From Ferribacterium limneticum (GTDB lineage Bacteria > Pseudomonadota > Gammaproteobacteria > Burkholderiales > Rhodocyclaceae), in NCBI RefSeq assembly GCF_020510625.1, contig NZ_CP075191.1, positions 1,588,001 to 1,652,000 of the forward strand: 64,000 nucleotides of DNA. The letters are read 5' to 3'. The notes below the pieces were generated by a model. That model searched no databases, was not told the DNA's origin, and saw only the letters and a program-made list of their open reading frames with translations. The position numbers and the translations under genes were made by a program. Of this stretch, positions 59,590-64,000 are shown one piece after another (positions within the stretch are counted from its first letter, which is position 1; every line of letters starts with the position of its first letter).

Positions 59590-60686
59590 TTTGCAAGTTC
59601 CCCGGCCAGAATTTCAACAATCCGCTCTGCTGCCTTGCCGTCCCACAAATGGGGGCGGCGGCCCTGTTTGCCCTCGCCGCACAACACCTTGCACGCTTCT
59701 TCGACAATGCGCACCGGGTCTGTGCCGGCCAGCACGTTCGAACCTTCATCCACCGTCACCGGCCGCTCCGTATTCTCGCGAATCGTGATGCACGGCACCC
59801 CCAGCGCTGTCGTTTCCTCCTGCAAGCCGCCGCTGTCGGTCAGCACCACGGCAGCGTCCTTCCACAAATTGAGGAAGGCCATGTAAGCCTGTGGCCCAAC
59901 CAGCGTGACATTCGGCCCCAGATCAACCCCGAATTTCTCCAGATTGGCCCGAGTGCGTGGGTGCACCGGAAAAATCAGCGGCAATTCGGCAGCAATCTCG
60001 CGTAGCGCACCGCCAATGCGTGCCATCATTTCTGCGCTATCCACATTGCTGGGCCGGTGCAGGGTCACCACGCCATAGCGGCGGTTGGCAGCCTTGAATG
60101 CCGAGGTTTCAAAACCTGCGGTATCGGCATCCTTCAGCTTCTCCGCCTGATAAAGCACGTTGTCCACCATCACATGGCCGACATAATGAATTGCCGATTC
60201 CGCCTTGCCCTCGCGGCGCAAATGCTCGACACCGCTTGGCTCTGTCACAAAGAACCAGTCCGAAATGCTGTCCGTGACCAGACGGTTGATCTCCTCCGGC
60301 ATCGTCATGTCGCCGCTGCGCAAGCCAGCCTCCACATGCGCGACTGGGATGTTCAGCTTCTTGGCCACAATCGAGCAGGCCAGTGTCGAATTCACATCGC
60401 CCACCACCAGCACCGCATCCGGCCGCTGTGCCTGGCAAAGCTCTTCGAAAGCCACCATGATCTTCGCCGTCTGCTGCGCATGGCTGCCGCCGCCGGCCGC
60501 CATGAAAACATCCGGCTCCGGGATGCCAAGCTCCTCGAAAAACACCTCGTTCATCTCCCGGTCGTAATGCTGGCCGGTGTGGATGATGCGGAAATCAAGC
60601 CCGCCGTGCGCCTGGATGGCGCGCACGATAGGGGCGATTTTCATGAAATTCGGCCGGGCGCCGGCAACGAGATAGATACTCGACAT
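59586..60686 (-). CDS. wecB: UDP-N-acetylglucosamine 2-epimerase (non-hydrolysing)
   Basis: A 366-residue epimerase converting UDP-GlcNAc to UDP-ManNAc. It has GARPNFMKIAPIVRAI, GDVNSTLACSIVAKKL, HVEAGLRSGDMTMPEEINR and DSGGLQEETTALGVP, all conserved active-site segments. It lies between the deacetylase and the WecG-type gene in one operon. Confidence 0.95.
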   Translation of the reverse strand: MSSIYLVAGARPNFMKIAPIVRAIQAHGGLDFRIIHTGQHYDREMNEVFFEELGIPEPDVFMAAGGGSHAQQTAKIMVAFEELCQAQRPDAVLVVGDVNSTLACSIVAKKLNIPVAHVEAGLRSGDMTMPEEINRLVTDSISDWFFVTEPSGVEHLRREGKAESAIHYVGHVMVDNVLYQAEKLKDADTAGFETSAFKAANRRYGVVTLHRPSNVDSAEMMARIGGALREIAAELPLIFPVHPRTRANLEKFGVDLGPNVTLVGPQAYMAFLNLWKDAAVVLTDSGGLQEETTALGVPCITIRENTERPVTVDEGSNVLAGTDPVRIVEEACKVLCGEGKQGRRPHLWDGKAAERIVEILAGELAK

Positions 60687-60694
60687 GCTTCAAC

Positions 60695-61708
60695 CTACTC
60701 CAATACTTGAGTTCTGGCAGATCGCTCCTGCCGATAAAAGGAATAGCCGACAAAATCGACCTGTTTCATATGGCTAAGTGATTTTTCCAATGCGTCGAGC
60801 GAGTATTCGGACAGAGCCTTCGGGTGCCCGATCACGACAAAATCATCCAGCTTTTCTACTTGGTAGTTACGAACTGCACGGCTTATGAACGACGCCTTGA
60901 ATCCGTCCATTGACACCACGCTGTACGTCGATTTGAACAGTTTTGCTGCAAGGTCATTGCGGCCAAGCGGGATGGCAGAGCCATCACCGAATGAGCGATG
61001 GCGGGCTGAACCGAATTTTTTGAACCAGGCAAGCTGCCAATAGAACGAGGGAGGCAAGCGGTAAGACGCAATCGGCACTTCCAGAAAGCGGCCTTCTGAA
61101 CTGGGTAGCAGCGGGTCGTCGTCAAACCACCAGCGAGACATTGCGGGGGCGCCACGGAAATCATAAGAATGGGTTTCACTGGTTTCCAGGCCGCCTCTAT
61201 AAACCGTGCTATCAAGCCATATTCCGGCATCCCAAAGACTTTCGCGGAGATCGGCGAAAGGCTGAAGTACCCACCCTCCGGCGCGGAAAGCAAACACATT
61301 GTCCGAGCCCGCAACTTCGTCAAGTTCGTTCTTGTAGCGCTTAACAATCGAGCGGATTGCTTCCGGCGAGTGATCGTGCAATCGGTAGCGATTTGTATCG
61401 ATTACCCATTTTGTTCCATCCCAAACGGAGTCTTCCCAGTGAGGATGAATATGCAGCTGGATTTCGTGTCCTTGCTTGACCAGTTCGTCAAGTTGATTTC
61501 GTACTTTGCTGTAATCCGAGCGCCCGGCATCGTCTTTTCGTTCGCGAAGTCGGATCAAAAAACCTGCATCGACAAAGAACACAAGAGGGGCGGCGAAGCG
61601 GGATGCGACCTTGGATAGCGCTCGTGTCGGCTCGATCAGAGTTTTTTCAACGCTGCCAGTTTTCGCGCCAAAAAAGACCTCGTAGTCCAGCGACAAAATC
61701 AGGCGCAT
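60695..61708 (-). CDS. Polysaccharide deacetylase-like (NodB fold) protein
   Basis: A 337-residue protein. It has the catalytic-base segment LSLDYEVFFG, the metal segment EIQLHIHPHWED (His-x-His-x-His rather than the strict HSxxH) and AFRAGGW. WALKER-like motifs are absent. It would remove acetyl groups from an amino-sugar unit or polymer. No signal peptide is visible, so it may act in the cytoplasm on a precursor. The motif spacing is unusual, and the exact substrate is unknown. Confidence 0.75.
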   Translation of the reverse strand: MRLILSLDYEVFFGAKTGSVEKTLIEPTRALSKVASRFAAPLVFFVDAGFLIRLRERKDDAGRSDYSKVRNQLDELVKQGHEIQLHIHPHWEDSVWDGTKWVIDTNRYRLHDHSPEAIRSIVKRYKNELDEVAGSDNVFAFRAGGWVLQPFADLRESLWDAGIWLDSTVYRGGLETSETHSYDFRGAPAMSRWWFDDDPLLPSSEGRFLEVPIASYRLPPSFYWQLAWFKKFGSARHRSFGDGSAIPLGRNDLAAKLFKSTYSVVSMDGFKASFISRAVRNYQVEKLDDFVVIGHPKALSEYSLDALEKSLSHMKQVDFVGYSFYRQERSARTQVLE

Positions 61709-62646
61709 GAAATATCTCGCAGAGCATTCTGGACGGCATGACGCTGTTCGGGGGAAATGGTGATTTCGCCGTAAATCGACTGGCCTGCCAGCAACATCTC
61801 CAGCAACGTGACAGTGAATAGATGGGCATCAATCAAGGAAATTTCCGATTCTCCAAAAGGAATCGTCGAAATCGCACCCGAAGACTGTAAATGTGATCTC
61901 GCTCTTTCACACTCGCGTCGTGACGACAGTTGCGGATTGTGGCAAGGAGATTCGACGATGATTTCGGCGCCATCACGACCAACGCACTTGGTGACGTACT
62001 TTCTGTCCAGATACACCTCGAACGGCAGAGCCGGGCCAAGCAGGTCTTCGTAAACGTGGAAGTTGGTTACAGAGTTCAGCCCGACGCCGAACATGAGTAT
62101 CTTTCCCCTACGTTTGGTTAGCTTGAAAAACGGGCTATTTGGGCCAAACGGCGTTGCATCGGCCTCGTGGCTATCGACGTAGAACCCGGCTTCTGGGCCG
62201 AGAGCGACGACAGAATGGGTCGGATGAATGCTGCGTTTTGCACCCGGATAAGCCATCAGAATGTTCGGTATCGCCCCCATGGCATTGCGTGCGGAACGAA
62301 CATCAAATACCTCAGCCTTATCAAGATGTTCTCTCATGCTTGAGTTGAAGGGGAGGGCCGGCACCAGGAGTGTATGCCTCGATATATCAACGGTTTGAGC
62401 GAATAAAGCTGCAATCTCCTGAACCGGCTGCTCAAATTTGCCGATGTTGGAGATTGACGAATGAAGGATCACATCGCTATCGAATCTGAGCTGTGCCAAG
62501 GCCTGCTCCACATCCCCACGCGTGATCGATACCCGTTCCTTTCGAGCCTGTTTTTCGATTTGGCGACGACGTTCTGCTTCCTTGCGCAGGAGGGTCTGCA
62601 GCACCGGTGGCAACAGTGGAAGGATGCGTTTGGCGATCTGTTTCAT
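61699..62646 (-). CDS. AAC(3)-like N-acetyltransferase in polysaccharide locus
   Basis: A 315-residue protein of the aminoglycoside 3-N-acetyltransferase family. It has DVILHSSISNIGKFEQP, HPTHSVVALGPEAGFYVDSH, FGPNSPFFKL and ILMFGVGLNSVTNFHVYEDL. Its position between glycosyltransferase and deacetylase genes suggests that it acetylates a sugar of the polymer, not an antibiotic. It overlaps the deacetylase gene by 10 nt. Confidence 0.85.
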   Translation of the reverse strand: MKQIAKRILPLLPPVLQTLLRKEAERRRQIEKQARKERVSITRGDVEQALAQLRFDSDVILHSSISNIGKFEQPVQEIAALFAQTVDISRHTLLVPALPFNSSMREHLDKAEVFDVRSARNAMGAIPNILMAYPGAKRSIHPTHSVVALGPEAGFYVDSHEADATPFGPNSPFFKLTKRRGKILMFGVGLNSVTNFHVYEDLLGPALPFEVYLDRKYVTKCVGRDGAEIIVESPCHNPQLSSRRECERARSHLQSSGAISTIPFGESEISLIDAHLFTVTLLEMLLAGQSIYGEITISPEQRHAVQNALRDISCA

Positions 62647-62662
62647 ATTCAGGGTCAGATTC

Positions 62663-63787
62663 CTATGACATGCGGCGCTCAGAAGCGCGTTCTGAAGAAC
62701 GACTCAATCCGTCGAGCATTACTCGCTGGTAGGTCGATTCAAGCTTCCTGTCGATCGTCTCAATCGAGAAAAATCTACCTGCATCGCTGAATGCTTGCGC
62801 TCTGAGGCGCTCTCTTCGCTCCCTGTTCGTCAGCAGCTCAATGAGAGCTTGGGACAGCCCCGCAACATCTCCGGGTTGAGTCATCAGTGCGCTTTGGTCA
62901 TGGGAAACAACATCCGGAATACCGCCAACATCGGTCGTGACAATCGGTACGCCGTTTGCCATGGCTTCAAGAATGCAGACTGGCAACCCCTCAAAATAAG
63001 ATGGCAAAACCAGCACATCCGCTTGAGCAAACGCTTTTTCCTTATCAACTCCGTCGATCCAACCAGGTGTTTCAACTCGGGAATCGACCCCAAGCTCTTT
63101 AGCCAACTGGCGCACGGCATCAATGCCTTCGTCTCCCGCGACGACGAATCGGGCATCAGGAACCTTGGCAATCACGCTTGGAACCGCACGGATCAAATCG
63201 AAAACCCCTTTTTTCTCACTCAGACGGCCGAGATAGAGAACCGTTGTTGCTACGGCTCGCTTCTCCGGGAGCTGCTGCGGAACCGAGACAGGATTGGGAA
63301 TAACCTCGATTTGCGCCAGAGGTTCAATCATGCCAAGCGAATGTTTCCATTGTTCGGTCAAGGCGATGACAGCAGCACTGCCGCGCAGTGTTTTGCGCAC
63401 CCAGGCCTTGGCAAGGCGGCCGCACTCCTGATCGTAGAAAATGGGAAATTCGCCGCTATGCAACTGAAACACGTACGGAACGCGGTACAGCCTCGCGAGC
63501 GCACAAACCATGGATTTACGCCAGAAACTGCCTCGCGATGCTCCGTGAATGTGCATAAGCCGGATGCAACGTTTGCGGAGCAAACTGTTGATCTGCCAAA
63601 GAGCCTTAGAAGTGATGGTAATTTGAGTCAACGGGCCATCGCCTCCGCGGTAGGTCGAAACGTATTCGACATCCCACCTAGCAGAGATGCCTCCGGCAAG
63701 TTGCGTCTTGGCTACTGCAACCAAGCCGCCAGTGCCATTCAGCGCCATGCCAACGATCATGATTTTGTCGGGAGTATTGAGTGCCAT
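62663..63787 (-). CDS. Glycosyltransferase family 4 protein
   Basis: A 374-residue GT-B enzyme. The N-terminal domain starts IMIVGMALNGTGGLVAVAKT and contains HIHGASRGSF. The C-terminal domain has VLYLGRLSEKKGVFDLIRA and the nucleotide-sugar E-x7-E (PSYFEGLPVCILEAMANG). Start 63787 is taken because it lies next to the stop of the upstream gene; the frame runs further up as an overlap. Confidence 0.9.
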   Translation of the reverse strand: MALNTPDKIMIVGMALNGTGGLVAVAKTQLAGGISARWDVEYVSTYRGGDGPLTQITITSKALWQINSLLRKRCIRLMHIHGASRGSFWRKSMVCALARLYRVPYVFQLHSGEFPIFYDQECGRLAKAWVRKTLRGSAAVIALTEQWKHSLGMIEPLAQIEVIPNPVSVPQQLPEKRAVATTVLYLGRLSEKKGVFDLIRAVPSVIAKVPDARFVVAGDEGIDAVRQLAKELGVDSRVETPGWIDGVDKEKAFAQADVLVLPSYFEGLPVCILEAMANGVPIVTTDVGGIPDVVSHDQSALMTQPGDVAGLSQALIELLTNRERRERLRAQAFSDAGRFFSIETIDRKLESTYQRVMLDGLSRSSERASERRMS

Positions 63788-63788
63788 A

Positions 63789-64000
63789 TCACTTTGCCGC
63801 TTCAGCGAACGACCTGGTGCGGATGATTGGGCCGAGCCAAAGCGAATTTGAGGCAGTACCCTTCGATCGGTAAAAACCCGCCTTCCAATAATGCGGTTTT
63901 GCAACCGGCGTACCAAGGTAGTGAAGTGTGGCGACCGACGAAATGTCAGCGATTTTTTCCCAGCTGGTTTCCCCCTCGTCACGACGGTAAACGGCAATCG
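63789..64000 (-). CDS. C-terminal end of an unknown gene (5' end outside window)
   Basis: The frame is open from the right edge to a TGA at 63789-63791, one base before the glycosyltransferase start, so it is very probably the upstream gene in the same operon. The 69 or so residues include KPHYWKAGFYRSKGTASNSL, WLGPIIRTRSFAEAA. The YWKAGFYRS segment resembles the YFKFGIY motif of heparin-lyase-like jelly-roll domains, so a polysaccharide lyase or binding protein is possible. This is a weak inference. Confidence 0.6.
   Translation of the reverse strand, partial: IAVYRRDEGETSWEKIADISSVATLHYLGTPVAKPHYWKAGFYRSKGTASNSLWLGPIIRTRSFAEAAK

Noticed and set aside
61699-62646. Aminoglycoside resistance gene.
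   Set aside because: The family is right, but the position in a polysaccharide locus makes sugar acetylation more likely than drug resistance.

Overview
The window looks like the chromosome of a betaproteobacterium of the Rhodocyclales, most like Dechloromonas/Azonexus. This is inferred from gene content and protein style: GC-rich codon use, a PQQ operon, the squalene genes hpnC-hpnD-hpnE, a surE-pcm-nlpD-rpoS cluster, a short H-NS-type protein with the C-terminal WTGRGRKPKW motif, and many Rhodocyclales-like hypothetical proteins. No taxonomic search was possible. About 90% of the window is coding. I see no phage, plasmid or insertion-sequence transposase and no CRISPR array.

Left part (1-14.5 kb): the end of a sensor kinase overlaps a response regulator with a c-di-GMP phosphodiesterase output. 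It is followed by a class V aminotransferase, a glutamate dehydrogenase, an unusual primase-like protein that appears catalytically dead, small periplasmic and DUF proteins, a PatZ-like acyl-CoA synthetase/acetyltransferase, OsmC, a methyltransferase, MnmH, the TesA-like esterase divergent from the ABC ATPase YbbA, and an amino-acid binding protein. Two divergent gene pairs share a single CATG as both start codons.

14.8-23.6 kb: a TonB-like protein carries fourteen 25-residue repeats. A compact acetyl-CoA-synthetase/ACP/GNAT operon follows. A large membrane-anchored KAP-family NTPase of more AT-rich composition is flanked by two copies of a dispersed repeat and is the best candidate for an acquired defence or accessory gene.

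23.6-31.4 kb: pqqABCDE (including a 24-codon pqqA), a prolyl aminopeptidase-like hydrolase, hpnCDE for squalene synthesis and tRNA-Leu. REP-like hairpins and a roughly 40-bp dispersed repeat recur here; one copy lies inside the hpnE coding sequence.

31.4-52.6 kb: a housekeeping core. It holds a DHH phosphoesterase, slyX, tRNA-Val, thrS-infC-rpmI-rplT-pheS-pheT-ihfA-merR (infC appears to start at ATA), tRNA-Pro, an H-NS-like protein, surE-pcm-nlpD-rpoS, the operon moxR-DUF58-transglutaminase-mltB converging on rpoS with a 38-nt overlap, a histone-deacetylase-like hydrolase, lysC and tRNA-Ser.

52.6-64 kb: an exopolysaccharide locus (manC, a TviB-like dehydrogenase, WecG/TagA glycosyltransferase, wecB, a polysaccharide deacetylase, an AAC(3)-like acetyltransferase, a GT4 glycosyltransferase, and the C-terminus of a further gene). 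It is interrupted by a 2.5-kb island of four toxin-antitoxin-like modules (dinJ-yafQ, higBA, DUF4160-DUF2442, parDE), with long palindromes on both sides.
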